Origin: an uncultured Bacteroidota bacterium
Lineage (GTDB): Bacteria; Bacteroidota; Bacteroidia; Chitinophagales; Chitinophagaceae
Assembly (NCBI GenBank): GCA_903853805.1
Contig: CAINUN010000045.1
Coordinates: 1 to 56,299, forward strand
Direction of reading: 5' to 3'
DNA: 56,299 nt
Below the pieces are notes generated by a model, which had not been told where the DNA came from, did no database searches, and saw only the letters and a program-made list of their open reading frames with translations. Below are positions 26,001-34,232 of the stretch, piece by piece; the first letter of the stretch is position 1; the number at the start of each line of letters is the position of its first letter. Position numbers and translations under genes: made by a program.

Positions 26001-27819
26001 TTCAACAACCAATACTAGCATTTGTTCAAGCGCACTACCTTATACTTGGAATAGCTTAACGTTTAATACAGCTGGTTCTCAAACTGCTCATTTCACTAAT
26101 TATGGAGGTTGTGATAGTGCTGCTACTTTAAATTTGACTGTGAATAGTGCATCTACTTCAATAACCAATATAAGCATTTGTTCAAGCGCACTACCTTATA
26201 CTTGGAATAGCTTAACATTTAATGCTGCTGGTTCTCAAACTGCTCATTTTACGAATGCTTCTGGTTGCGATAGTGCTGCTACGCTAAATTTAACGGTAAA
26301 CAATGTAGTTAATAACACGACAACAATTACTGCTTGTGATAGTTATACCTGGAGTGTTAATAGCCAAACTTACACCTCAACTGGAACTTACCAAGTAGTT
26401 AACGGTTGTAGTACCGAAACTTTAGATTTAACTATCAATATAACTCCAACGGTTACAGCTCCTGCCAACAGTGCTGTATGTGTCGGTAGTTCTGTTACAC
26501 TTTCAGGTAGTGGTGCTGCTACTTATTCTTGGAATAATGGAGTAACCAATGGTATTGCATTCAATCCAACTTCAACAACTACTTACACTGTTACAGGTAC
26601 GACCAATGGTTGTAGCAATACGGCACAAACAACAGTAACTGTTAATCAGCTACCTATAGTAAACGCTGGTGTAGATAAAACAATTTGTCCTGGTACTTCA
26701 ACTTCTTTAACTGCTACAGGTGCTGTTTCTTATTCTTGGTCGGGTGGAGTAGTGAATGGAACATCATTCACACCTTCTGCAACAACTACTTATGTGGTTA
26801 CAGGTACCAATGCCAATAACTGTTCAAATAAAGATACTGTTGTAGTCAATATTCGCGATCTTAGCGTTGGTTCTATTACTCCTGTTATTTGTAAGGGTGT
26901 TGCAGATACTTTAACTGCTCCATCAGGTAGTAATTATCAGTGGAAGAAAAATGGTAGTAATATGTCAGGCAAAACTACACGCTCTATTTATGTATCTGTA
27001 GTAGGTTCTTATTCGGTTACTTATCAGGATTCAATGTGTGGTTTAAAAACATTGCCTGCAATAGTGCTCACTTTAAAAACACCTCCGGCAAAACCATTGC
27101 TATATGCATCTAAAGCAGCTATCTGTCCTGGCGATTCAACAACACTATTTACCAATGTAGTGGCTACAAAGTACATTTGGTTTTTGGGCAGTACTACTTC
27201 TGTATTAGCAGGTGCTAGTTCTATCAATTATCATACTACTACTATTGGTACTTATTATGTTAAAGCGTTAGATTCTTTTGGATGTCGTTCTGCTGTTTCG
27301 GGTGCTAAGGTTATTAAAGCAAATGTTATTCCTGTTCCTGTAGTAACAGTGGTAAATGCTACTCAAAGTGCTAAAAAACTAGCTTGTACCAATGCTGGCA
27401 CTTACCAATGGCGCCTTAATGGAAATAATATTGCAGGTGCTACTGCAAAAGCATTTATAGCTACTCAATCGGGTGCTTATAGTGTTATGCTTACGAGTAA
27501 TTCAGGATGTACTGCTATTTCATCTGATACCATGCTTACAATTAATTATTCGGGTCCAAAAATGAACCAAGAAGAATTGGCTGCTATAAGTACAGCTGAA
27601 GAAATCAATGTATATCCTAATCCTTCCAATGGTATTATTTATATCGATACTAAGGAAACACTTAAAGCAGTGATAATAGATCTTCAAGGACGTACTATTT
27701 TGGAAAGCAATCATGTTTCTCAATTAGACATTACAGGATATGCCAATGGCATTTATTTGTTGCAATTGTTTAATGAAGATGGTGAAATAGTTAAAACCAC
27801 TAAATTGATTAAAGAATAA
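23056..27819 (+). CDS. Giant secreted mosaic protein with type IX sorting domain
   Basis: The start at ATG 23056 gives 1587 residues and a clean signal peptide (MKRNSHQLF...LLTFAQ); a GTG 72 bp upstream only adds a non-signal extension. Order of parts: an arabinofuranosidase-catalytic-like/lectin-like domain (about 40-310: EVAYSLRQLSTSYTGPLVRV, IWYNQSG, QPRIINAG); a LamG-like domain (about 325-520); FN3 (about 560-650); a second LamG (655-830); a second FN3 (880-975); two SICSSALPYTWNSLTFN modules (about 988 and 1040); Ig/PKD-like repeats; and a type A sorting domain (about 1515-1587, INVYPNPSNG...). It should be exported by the type IX system and attached to or released from the cell surface, with a role in adhesion or polysaccharide binding. 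Confidence 0.88.
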   Translation: MKRNSHQLFRTSLLFFVLMNVSLLTFAQNTLDNLGYSNSDPKAEVAYSLRQLSTSYTGPLVRVSINGNTYDVWADVSGSFSMSSVISSANPGTIPGAKNGATTLSTIATGNTATIAIWYNQSGSSNNYNALQPTVSQQPRIINAGIIDVQNGKPSAYFNAASSQFLQSATYAFYNFGSGASILSVWSRTGTGQASLFSFYETASSNFLNLWTPNPNSMRFESGVNGGNIQTTYEAINTNNLYQQSCVGNVQSINGANGLTGGNTGIMTSAFTSQFTLGAYAANGFWSGYLSELVVFNANLTNSTKLTGESNQMVYYSTTVSLTPPGNALEFDGINDNVTINSTTAGNFGTSAFTVETWIRTALGPNANDIVNKWNICAASSFWNCRMYNGKLQLEVGEAYPGVNYTQLTGNTIISDNKWHHIAYTRSATGVLSLYVDGKLDTTTTPSAIANISNNDPIRIGNSVCGFSSINNLFQGSLDEMRIWNVERSQAQLQASMLNTISPSSTGLMAYYNFDNGLNVQNNPGITTLSDATSNNITGSLNNFSLIGPYNYWVESYAMVVPTATAATSITSSGFTANWTAPTIGTVDNYLLDVSTNANFTSPISGSPFTVASSLTSKVITAGTGTFYYRVRAEKSSLSGQGGYSNIISQSITQVPPGNALNFDGVNDFVSTSNLINSPQNFTISAWFKTTATSGGYLVGFSEYQTANTNLGSADRVISMNTSGTLSFYIYNAGGHTITSTSTYNDGKYHHVAASISNGNGMHLYVDGELVASNASVTTAQNYSGYWRINYVAGVYLNATVDQVKIYNAVLNLAAVKTDMFDTSTTAANLQYYYNFDNGTANGNNAGLTNLTSVTLNANSGTLNNFTLNNNTSNWVESYAMVIPTTTAAINATTTSFIANWTAPTIGIVDNYLLDVSTSSTFSSFVSGYNGLVVSGTSQIVSGLNSGTTYYYRVRADKSSVTSQGGYSNITSATTSACVNTTSTTNTSICSSALPYTWNSLTFNTAGSQTAHFTNYGGCDSAATLNLTVNSASTSITNISICSSALPYTWNSLTFNAAGSQTAHFTNASGCDSAATLNLTVNNVVNNTTTITACDSYTWSVNSQTYTSTGTYQVVNGCSTETLDLTINITPTVTAPANSAVCVGSSVTLSGSGAATYSWNNGVTNGIAFNPTSTTTYTVTGTTNGCSNTAQTTVTVNQLPIVNAGVDKTICPGTSTSLTATGAVSYSWSGGVVNGTSFTPSATTTYVVTGTNANNCSNKDTVVVNIRDLSVGSITPVICKGVADTLTAPSGSNYQWKKNGSNMSGKTTRSIYVSVVGSYSVTYQDSMCGLKTLPAIVLTLKTPPAKPLLYASKAAICPGDSTTLFTNVVATKYIWFLGSTTSVLAGASSINYHTTTIGTYYVKALDSFGCRSAVSGAKVIKANVIPVPVVTVVNATQSAKKLACTNAGTYQWRLNGNNIAGATAKAFIATQSGAYSVMLTSNSGCTAISSDTMLTINYSGPKMNQEELAAISTAEEINVYPNPSNGIIYIDTKETLKAVIIDLQGRTILESNHVSQLDITGYANGIYLLQLFNEDGEIVKTTKLIKE

Positions 27820-27851
27820 TCAAGTCGTTTTAAGTTCTTAAACTAGATTTT

Positions 27852-27878
27852 AAAGCACAGGTGTAATGCCTGTGCTTT
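27852..27878 (+). terminator. Terminator of the giant surface protein gene
   Basis: A perfect 10-bp stem AAAGCACAGG/CCTGTGCTTT with a 7-nt loop is followed by a T-run, 33 bp after the stop codon. Confidence 0.9.
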
Positions 27879-27940
27879 TTAATGTTTATAAGCCTTTCCC
27901 AAATAGCCCAAAAAATAAAAACCTTTCTGGATGAAGTTAA

Positions 27941-28558
27941 TTACCTCTGGTTATTAAACACAGACCTGTGTGGGGTTTTATGCATCCATTTATTGATTTT
28001 ATAAGAGAGGTATGCCGACCCTGAACCCACAATTGCACCTGCGAACACATCGCTTGGATAATGTACCCCCAAATCCATACGGGAATACCCTACAGATGCT
28101 GCCCATAGGTATGAGGGCACAATGACATACCACTTAGGATTGACTATACTAAAGGAGGTAGCCAATGCAAATGCTGAAGACGTATGGCCCGATGGAAAAG
28201 AATAACTTCCTCCCGATGCCACTTTTTGAATATCTGGGTAGGTTGTAAAAGGTCTTTCTCTTTGAACCGTTTGTTTTAATGTGGTAGAAATAATGCCTGC
28301 AACAACCACTGTCGAACAAACAATCAATGCTTTTGCTTTACTACTACTGTCTTTTTTTAAGAGAGCGTTGGCAAGAAATGCAGCAGGCATTGCTATGGAA
28401 AGCGGAGTAACGCTATTGGTAATTATTTTAAAAGAGGGATCTAAGGAAGCGTTGCGATGGGTATTGATTTCCCTAAGAATGTCTATATCCAGATTTTGAC
28501 CCTTAATAGAGGGCAATGTAGTAAAAGCCAACACCCCAAAAAATAGTAACCGCTTCAT
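27941..28558 (-). CDS. PAP2-family phosphatase
   Basis: The 205-residue protein has an N-terminal signal or first helix and several membrane segments. All three PAP2 motifs are present: KQTVQRERP (KxxxxxxRP), SFPSGHTSSA (PSGH) and SRMDLGVHYPSD (SRxxxxxHxxxD). Members dephosphorylate lipid phosphates such as phosphatidate or undecaprenyl pyrophosphate on the outer face of the inner membrane; which substrate is used here cannot be told. It stands as a single gene. Confidence 0.92.
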   Translation of the reverse strand: MKRLLFFGVLAFTTLPSIKGQNLDIDILREINTHRNASLDPSFKIITNSVTPLSIAMPAAFLANALLKKDSSSKAKALIVCSTVVVAGIISTTLKQTVQRERPFTTYPDIQKVASGGSYSFPSGHTSSAFALATSFSIVNPKWYVIVPSYLWAASVGYSRMDLGVHYPSDVFAGAIVGSGSAYLSYKINKWMHKTPHRSVFNNQR

Positions 28559-29190
28559 GTCTCTGTATAATGCAATAAATTAGCTGTATCGTATGACGAA
28601 TACGCTGTTTATTTTCTTTCTTTTCCTACAAAGCTAAAACTTTTCTCCAATTAGATTGGTCTTCCGAAGGGCAAATCGTTCCTGACTAACTTACAATCTT
28701 TGACTAAAAAGCGGATACTGTGGGTGATGGTGTGGCACTTGCACCCAACGATTTGGTAACACTGTTAGAGATAAAACAGAATGCTTCCGATATAGGCATA
28801 TCATCAACGCCCAACAGATGAGATAGCAGTAACGAAGGTGGCTTTGGCTATAAACAAAGTCTATGGTTAAAATTGCGTTAGTTCCAAAGGCAGTATAGGA
28901 AAGTTGCGTTCAATTTATACTTTTTATAGTAGTAGTTGTTTGAAAATCACAAACAATTCAATTGAAACTGTACGCACAAGAGTTTTATAATCAACACACT
29001 GAGATGTATGTAAAAATAAATTCGAAAAAATTTGACCAATTATTTGTTTATTCCGAAAAAAGATAGAACTTTACATCGTTAACAAGTGAATAACATCTCC
29101 GTAACAAGTAATTAACACAATGAGTGTTTGTAACTCACGGAATAAATAAACAAAGGAATTGCCAATCATTAACCCATAAATATTGTTGTC
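28559..29190. repeat. Gene-free stretch with degenerate repeats
   Basis: Around 28665-28720 is one copy of a dispersed family (CTTCCGAAGGG...CTGACTAACTTACAATC...TTTGACTAAAAAGCGG). The rest is AT-rich, with short frames only. It probably holds the promoters of the flanking divergent genes. Confidence 0.55.
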
Positions 29191-29622
29191 ATGAACATTT
29201 TTGATTCTTTTTTACGATTTAGCTATTCAAGAGATTTAGACGAACATCTTAAAGGACTTTCTTTAGATGGAGACAGTTATTCAAGCCAATCCGTATATCA
29301 AATTGTGTCGCTGATTGTTATTAGCTTATCAATTGTAAGCGTTTTAAATTATTATTTTGGGTTTTTCAACAGACCCACATTCAGCAGAATATTATCTTGG
29401 GTGTTAAATGTTGTTGGGGTATCCGTAATTGTAGGTATCATTTCCTATTCAATGGCTGCATCAGGCGTACCTGATGGTGCACATTGCTCTTATTTACACT
29501 TTTTCAAAACAGATTGTTTATTGTTTGCTCTTACGGCTTATACATACACAACCGTATTATGCATTATTCTTTCAACCACGTTTAAGTGGTTTAGTGAAAA
29601 CAATAAGAAAGTGCCGTTTTAG
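29191..29622 (+). CDS. Unknown three- or four-helix membrane protein
   Basis: The 143-residue protein has hydrophobic segments at about 35-58, 66-90 and 109-130. A charged N-terminus (SYSRDLDEHLKG) precedes them. Two cysteines (HCSYLHFFKTDC) lie in the loop before the last helix and could form a disulfide if the loop is periplasmic. I recognise no family. The frame is intact and single-copy here. The flanks carry degenerate repeats, and no operon partner is apparent. Confidence 0.65.
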   Translation: MNIFDSFLRFSYSRDLDEHLKGLSLDGDSYSSQSVYQIVSLIVISLSIVSVLNYYFGFFNRPTFSRILSWVLNVVGVSVIVGIISYSMAASGVPDGAHCSYLHFFKTDCLLFALTAYTYTTVLCIILSTTFKWFSENNKKVPF

Positions 29623-30013
29623 TAATATTTTCTGCGCATGAAAAATCCCAACTTAGTTGTGTATTCCGATGTGCAATAAGTACCAATCTAACTTACAGTC
29701 TATTATAATTAAAGTAGGTAAGATTCTTACCAGAGGATCTTTGGTTGTTCATTTTCGTTTGTCGTCACAATTCGGCTCACCTCTTCAACCATTGCATCGC
29801 AACTATCGACTCAATTACAACTAACTCAGATCTTACAAGGCGCCCCTTGTTTAACTAACATCCCGTCTCTAACTAAAAAATGAAGTAGAGTTCATCCTGT
29901 TACAAAAGAGGAGGAGGAGGGAAATTATACAACTCATTTCCATGATTGTATAAAAGTTCATGTTGACAGCAATACTAATTTTGCATTTTATTCATCCATA
30001 AAATTGAAACACT
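29623..30013. repeat. Gene-free stretch with two copies of a degenerate repeat
   Basis: Pieces of the dispersed family occur at about 29670-29730 (CTAACTTACAGTCTATTATA) and 29820-29890 (CTCTAACTAAAAAATGAAGT). A purine-rich GAGGAGGAGGAGGG run follows at about 29907; a similar CGAGGAGGG end occurs at 32632. Confidence 0.6.
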
Positions 30014-30427
30014 ATGAACGGCAAAAACAATATCGCAATTGGATTTTTGACAATGGGGTTTTTCATGGTATATGGTTTTCTGTTGATTTATCTTCGTGAC
30101 TTTGCACCAGGAAAAGTAGAATGGTCGAATGCCTATAGTATGGGAAAACATTTTGAAACTCGATTAGCTCATGTTCACGGAAACCTCTTTGCATTTCTAA
30201 ATATTCTAATTGGATATTTTTTGCTTCGTTTTAGTAACAAACTTAAAAATATTAAAGCCATTTCGTGGTTAGCATTATCTGGCTTATTAATGCCACTTGG
30301 AATTTTATCCGAAGTGTATTTTGGCTTACCCCCTATTTTAGTTTTAATAGGTGCAATTACAATGACAGTTTCTGTAGTTTGGCTTGGATTTGCATTTCTT
30401 AAAATGAAACCACTAGCTCAATTATGA
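30014..30427 (+). CDS. Small four-helix membrane protein
   Basis: The 137-residue protein has hydrophobic stretches at about 7-27, 56-75, 83-103 and 107-130. The conserved-looking stretch RLAHVHGNLFAFLNILIGYF places two histidines and an Asn at the start of helix 2, where some small four-helix enzymes bind heme or substrate (a distant likeness to styrene-oxide isomerase is possible but unproven). Function is unknown. It stands alone between degenerate repeats. Confidence 0.65.
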   Translation: MNGKNNIAIGFLTMGFFMVYGFLLIYLRDFAPGKVEWSNAYSMGKHFETRLAHVHGNLFAFLNILIGYFLLRFSNKLKNIKAISWLALSGLLMPLGILSEVYFGLPPILVLIGAITMTVSVVWLGFAFLKMKPLAQL

Positions 30428-30548
30428 AAAGGTTGATGCTTTAGTTGGTTGTTGTTGTAATGATTGGTACTATTTGCGCAGGTCTTCCAAAGTGCGCATA
30501 GTACCTAACTAACTTCTAGTCTTTGACTGAAAAATGAAGTAGTGTTAT
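30428..30548. repeat. Copy of the degenerate repeat before the lipocalin gene
   Basis: Around 30484-30545 the text CTTCCAAAGTG...CTAACTAACTTCTAGTC... TTTGACTGAAAAATGAAGTA belongs to the family also found at about 28.7, 29.7, 29.8 and 32.5 kb. Confidence 0.6.
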
Positions 30549-30556
30549 TAACTTTG
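30549..30556 (+). promoter_or_regulatory. -7 box of the lipocalin gene
   Basis: TAACTTTG fits TAnnTTTG and lies 19 bp upstream of ATG 30576. Confidence 0.5.
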
Positions 30557-30575
30557 ACCTTATTATTAATTCGTT

Positions 30576-31214
30576 ATGAATGTCAACACCAATCTCCTGT
30601 TTTGGGATGCTGCCAGTCAGAAGGAGACGGACGCCATCTATAGGCATGAGTGGATCCTGCGGGAAGACTTGTGTAAGTGGAGATGGATATTAGTTCTATT
30701 GAAATTAATTTCACCCTTATTACTATTTGTTTTTATGACAACAACCCTTGCACAATCTCAAACATTAGCAACTGTTCCCAATGTTGACTTGAATAAATAT
30801 GCAGGTAAGTGGTATGAAATTGCTTCTTATCCTCAACGGTTTCAAAAAGGTTGTCATTGCACAACTGCTGAATATACGTTAAGTGAAAAGGGGTATGTAA
30901 TTGTTGAGAACCGTTGCAACAAATACAGTGTGAATGGTCAACAAGTATACATCAAAGGAAAAGCATTTGTTGATAAAGGTTCGGGTAATGCAAAATTGAA
31001 AGTGCAATTCTTTTGGCCATTCAAAGCCAAATATTGGATCATTGATTTAGCTGCTGATTATAGTTATGCGGTGGTCAGTCGTCCTAATAGAAAATACTTG
31101 TGGATACTTTCAAGAACGACTAGAATGAGTCCAATACTTTATCAGCAAATTCTTACAAGACTCAAGGAAAAAGGATTTGATTTAACCAAAATTCAAATCA
31201 CGCAACAAGTTTGA
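30576..31214 (+). CDS. Lipocalin (Blc-like)
   Basis: The lipocalin domain covers the last ~150 residues: VDLNKYAGKWYEIASYPQRF (the GxW motif), CHCTTAEYTL, VENRCNK, then FWPFKAKYWIIDLAADYSYAVVSRPNRKYLWILSR, as in bacterial Blc proteins that bind fatty acids or lysophospholipids. From ATG 30576 the product has 212 residues, but the first 41 are polar and atypical. A TTG at 30699 would start a normal signal peptide (KLISPLLLFVFMTTTLAQ). A -7 box 19 bp before the ATG favours the longer form, which may carry an inserted segment ahead of the original start. There is no lipobox, so it is probably periplasmic. Confidence 0.85.
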   Translation: MNVNTNLLFWDAASQKETDAIYRHEWILREDLCKWRWILVLLKLISPLLLFVFMTTTLAQSQTLATVPNVDLNKYAGKWYEIASYPQRFQKGCHCTTAEYTLSEKGYVIVENRCNKYSVNGQQVYIKGKAFVDKGSGNAKLKVQFFWPFKAKYWIIDLAADYSYAVVSRPNRKYLWILSRTTRMSPILYQQILTRLKEKGFDLTKIQITQQV

Positions 31215-31351
31215 AACGAAATGCCCGCTGATCTAGAGAAACATTAATTTTAGTAACAGTTTGAATTCCACGAGACAAAAATATTTTTTAATTACCATTT
31301 GATTGTAATGGGATTGGGTAGTAATTTTATAACCAATAAATTCAACAAGCA

Positions 31352-31579
31352 ATGGTAACACCTACCACTGATTTTAAAAATCAATTTGTTGTAAAATTTT
31401 TTGAGCTACAACTAGACGGATTAGAGCAGTATGCAAAATACTTAAATCAACAGCTCAAACTATCAAGCAAACATGATAATTGGGAAGCTTACAAAAAGTA
31501 TATTGAAAAAGAAGTCATTAGAAATAATAAGAAGATATTGAGTGTAAAAGAGAAGTTGAATAGTTCAACCATAAGCTAA
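31352..31579 (+). CDS. Short helical protein of unknown function
   Basis: The 75-residue product is charged and predicted all-helical, with LDGLEQYAKYLNQQLKLSSKHDNWEAY in the middle and a Lys-rich tail. It has no signal or membrane segment. The codon pattern looks normal and the frame stands alone on this strand, so I take it as a real small gene. No family is recognised. Confidence 0.55.
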   Translation: MVTPTTDFKNQFVVKFFELQLDGLEQYAKYLNQQLKLSSKHDNWEAYKKYIEKEVIRNNKKILSVKEKLNSSTIS

Positions 31580-31619
31580 AATTGTAGCAACTAACCTGCT
31601 CTAAAATCCTTGGGTCTGG

Positions 31620-31701
31620 AGCTCCCAACACTTTTCCTAAGTTCAAAATGCCTGCCGTCCGTTCAAGCTGACGTTACACTAACATCACAGAACAGCAAAG
31701 C
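31620..31701. repeat. Diverged copy of the TTCAAGATGC repeat
   Basis: CCTAAGTTCAAAATGCCTGC...ACTAACATCACAGAACAGCA resembles the ends of the repeat blocks at 16.3 and 18.6 kb. Confidence 0.5.
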
Positions 31702-32442
31702 TTATAAGGAAACAAAAAGGCGTGCTAATGGCAAAGAGGCATTAAAAATGTTGTGAAATAGTATTGCAGGAAGAATACTTTCCCCTTTTTCTTTTAAATA
31801 AGTCATGAACACGCCTAAAATAAACGTGAGCATAAAGCCTTCCTTATAAAATTGAAGATGATGTTGTTGATCGAAATATACAGCATGACCAACTCCAAAT
31901 AATATTACTTGGATCAAAGCACCAATGCCTAATTGTGCCCCCAATATTTTTCGTTTGGTAATAAAAATTAAATTCATTAGTCCTAAAAGTACGCCACGAA
32001 ATATCGGCTCCTCTGATATTCCTGGCATTGTTAGTTGAAAAAACAAGTATTCCTTAGAGTTATCAATTTCTTGAATTGTGTTGATATGGATAAAATTCCA
32101 ACTTACACTTATTGCAATAAGAAAGGCAAATGGTAACCAAACCGTTTTATTGATTTTAAAGGTTAATCCTGCTTGTTCTTTGTTTAAAAAAGGTAAAAAA
32201 AGAACAAATAATAGTGCCACTACAAAACTCAAAATCTTGCCCTGCCAATTCCAATTGTATTTATCTAAAAACGGAAGATTTGGAATGAATAAAATAGATA
32301 TTGTTACAAAGAAAAACAGGGAGAGAACAAGTAAAAGGTATCTTTTTTCAGATTTTGTGAAAAGCATGGCAACCATGCATAGCAATATTGATATTCCTAA
32401 ATGAATGCCAACAGTTGCAAAGGTTTGTAATAATTCGTTCAT
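31702..32442 (-). CDS. CPBP-family intramembrane metalloprotease
   Basis: The 246-residue protein has seven or eight membrane segments and the CPBP (CAAX protease/bacteriocin-processing) motifs: E144-E145xxxR149 (ISEEPIFRG), H186 (FGVGHAVYF) and H230-N231 (LFHNIFNA). Relatives cleave within the membrane; eukaryotic members remove CAAX tails, while bacterial members often take part in peptide immunity or processing. No peptide gene is evident next to it, so the substrate is unknown. Confidence 0.88.
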   Translation of the reverse strand: MNELLQTFATVGIHLGISILLCMVAMLFTKSEKRYLLLVLSLFFFVTISILFIPNLPFLDKYNWNWQGKILSFVVALLFVLFLPFLNKEQAGLTFKINKTVWLPFAFLIAISVSWNFIHINTIQEIDNSKEYLFFQLTMPGISEEPIFRGVLLGLMNLIFITKRKILGAQLGIGALIQVILFGVGHAVYFDQQHHLQFYKEGFMLTFILGVFMTYLKEKGESILPAILFHNIFNASLPLARLFVSL

Positions 32443-32692
32443 TGTTTATAGTTGTGCAGTGTTGGTCCCGTTTATTATTTCATTCTTTTCTTCACGTAAA
32501 CTTAAGAAGCTATATCATTTGTCCCATCTGGCGTGGGTTATCCGAAGAGCAGTTCACGCCGGATTAATTTAAGTCTATGACTGAAAATGAAGTAGGTTTT
32601 ATTCCCATTGCTAATGCTGAAGAGGTGGAACGAGGAGGGTAGTGATAGCTTGAACCTTCTGAACTATAAACACATTTTTTTAGATTGACGAA
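32443..32692. repeat. Intergenic stretch with degenerate repeat
   Basis: About 32520-32645 contains GTCCCATCTGGCGTGGGTTA...CACGCCGGATTAATTTAAGTC...TGACTGAAAATGAAGTAG...CGAGGAGGG, another member of the dispersed family. Confidence 0.6.
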
Positions 32693-33556
32693 TTAATCTT
32701 CACTATGTTCTTCTCCATCTGTGGAATTGCCATGTTCTCCTTCCTCGCGTTTGTTACCGCTTTTATGACATTTTACACAATCAGTAAAATTATTAATACC
32801 ATGTTTATTATGTTTGTTTGATATATTGTTTTCCGAATGCTCATGACAACCATAACATGTATAACCACTGAAATTATTATTTGTATGGCATACATCACAT
32901 TTAGCAATGTGATGTTCGTCAAGCTGAAAATGCGATGAATGATCAAATGTAGAAGGTACCCATTTGCTTGTTGTATGACACTTATCACAATTGTCTTTAA
33001 ATATACTATGCGATGAATTTGTTGGCTTTTTATGGCAGGAAATACAATTATTTTTATCTACATCTTTTAGTACATCGTGATTAAATACTACTGAATTTTT
33101 CCATCCCTGTGTATTATGACAATCATTACAACTTGCCGACAGTTGAACATGCAAATTATCGTTTGGCTTTTTATGACAAGCGATACAATTCTTTATTACT
33201 GTTGCATTTAATATTTCATGATTAAAATCATTAACTATAAGTGGTTTTAAACCTTTATGGTCGGCATGACAAATAGAACAATCTTGGTTTTTAAAGTTCT
33301 GATGAAATAATATTTTACCTTTATTTGCAAGGGAATCGTGAGTTAGTGAAGTATCGTTCCCTATTTCAGAAAGTTTATGACAGCCAATACATTTATCCTT
33401 ATCTATTCCCCAAAACGCCTTATGACAGGCAAAACAATCATTATTTAGTTTTTGATGCCCTTCTACCAATTCCCCCGGACTAAGCATTGAGTGTGGCATT
33501 ATATACATTATTCCGATGCATATAATAACAATGGCAAACACAATTAGTTTTTTCAT
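32693..33556 (-). CDS. Decaheme c-type cytochrome
   Basis: The 287-residue protein has an uncleaved-looking N-terminal hydrophobic anchor (KKLIVFAIVIICIGIMYIM) followed by ten CxxCH heme-binding motifs: CFACH, CIGCH, CSICH, CIACH, CNDCH, CISCH, CDKCH, CDVCH, CYGCH and CVKCH. Many additional histidines could serve as second axial ligands, as in cytochrome c3/c7-type proteins. It should sit on the periplasmic face and pass electrons. It overlaps the upstream membrane cytochrome gene by 4 bp (ATGA), so the two form one electron-transfer unit. The acidic, His-rich tail (EEGEHGNSTDGEEHSED) is unusual. Confidence 0.92.
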   Translation of the reverse strand: MKKLIVFAIVIICIGIMYIMPHSMLSPGELVEGHQKLNNDCFACHKAFWGIDKDKCIGCHKLSEIGNDTSLTHDSLANKGKILFHQNFKNQDCSICHADHKGLKPLIVNDFNHEILNATVIKNCIACHKKPNDNLHVQLSASCNDCHNTQGWKNSVVFNHDVLKDVDKNNCISCHKKPTNSSHSIFKDNCDKCHTTSKWVPSTFDHSSHFQLDEHHIAKCDVCHTNNNFSGYTCYGCHEHSENNISNKHNKHGINNFTDCVKCHKSGNKREEGEHGNSTDGEEHSED

Positions 33557-34125
33557 TTGCTAAACATTACAATGGTGATAATATGCATCAAAGCTAAAAT
33601 AGCTAATAATAATGTAATGGGTAAATGAACTACTTTCCATTTCTTCATCAGATCAACTGTTAATGAATCAAAGAAAAGTGTCTTGTCGGCATCATCACTG
33701 CTAATTCCTGTATTTATCAACTCTTGTCGCTTTTCCTTTAAAGATTCGTTTGCTTTCTTCAATAGAAATTTACCAATTAATCCACTTGCCACTGTAATTA
33801 ACAACATTAAAATAGCAAGCCACGGAAGAATTGCATTAAAATGAATGCCTGCATGAACAATCAACATTATAGAACCTATCCACGAAAGATACTCATGTAG
33901 CTCAAGTAGTTTTTTAGGTGACCCTGAAGCAATAAGTTTTCTTTTTCGCATGGAATAAACAAAGGATGAAATAACAACCAAAGTGCCAATAATACCAAAA
34001 TACCGACCGACTAAGATTAGTTGATAACGATGCAAAAAATAATCAATAACAATGGCAATAAGAATCATCAGCAAAAACCATTGAAAAAACGGGACTACAT
34101 ATTTTGTAAATAATGGTTGCTTCAT
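33553..34125 (-). CDS. b-type cytochrome-like membrane subunit
   Basis: The 190-residue protein has about five membrane segments. Histidines lie at helix positions typical of di-heme membrane cytochromes: ELHEYLSW, VHAGIHFN, VVHLPIT and MHIIT. It therefore resembles the cytochrome b561/ferric-reductase-like quinol dehydrogenases. It most likely takes electrons from menaquinol and hands them to the decaheme cytochrome encoded 4 bp into its own 3' end. The terminal acceptor is not encoded nearby. A possible FNR/CRP-like box lies about 94 bp upstream. Confidence 0.8.
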   Translation of the reverse strand: MKQPLFTKYVVPFFQWFLLMILIAIVIDYFLHRYQLILVGRYFGIIGTLVVISSFVYSMRKRKLIASGSPKKLLELHEYLSWIGSIMLIVHAGIHFNAILPWLAILMLLITVASGLIGKFLLKKANESLKEKRQELINTGISSDDADKTLFFDSLTVDLMKKWKVVHLPITLLLAILALMHIITIVMFSK

Positions 34126-34218
34126 TTTATTATTTTAAAAAATATTTACAATAATATAGGAGAAAAAAATTGTTTTAATCGTTTAGTGCAAAATTACTTT
34201 AATTAATTGTTCAATACA

Positions 34219-34232
34219 ATGATATATATCAT
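34219..34232. promoter_or_regulatory. FNR/CRP-family operator-like palindrome
   Basis: ATGATATATATCAT is a perfect 14-bp palindrome with the TGAT-N4-ATCA core of FNR/CRP-family sites. It lies in the divergent region between the cytochrome operon (start 34125) and the DUF1003 gene (start 34392). Control of the cytochromes by oxygen or redox is inferred. AT-rich palindromes arise by chance, so this is tentative. Confidence 0.45.
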
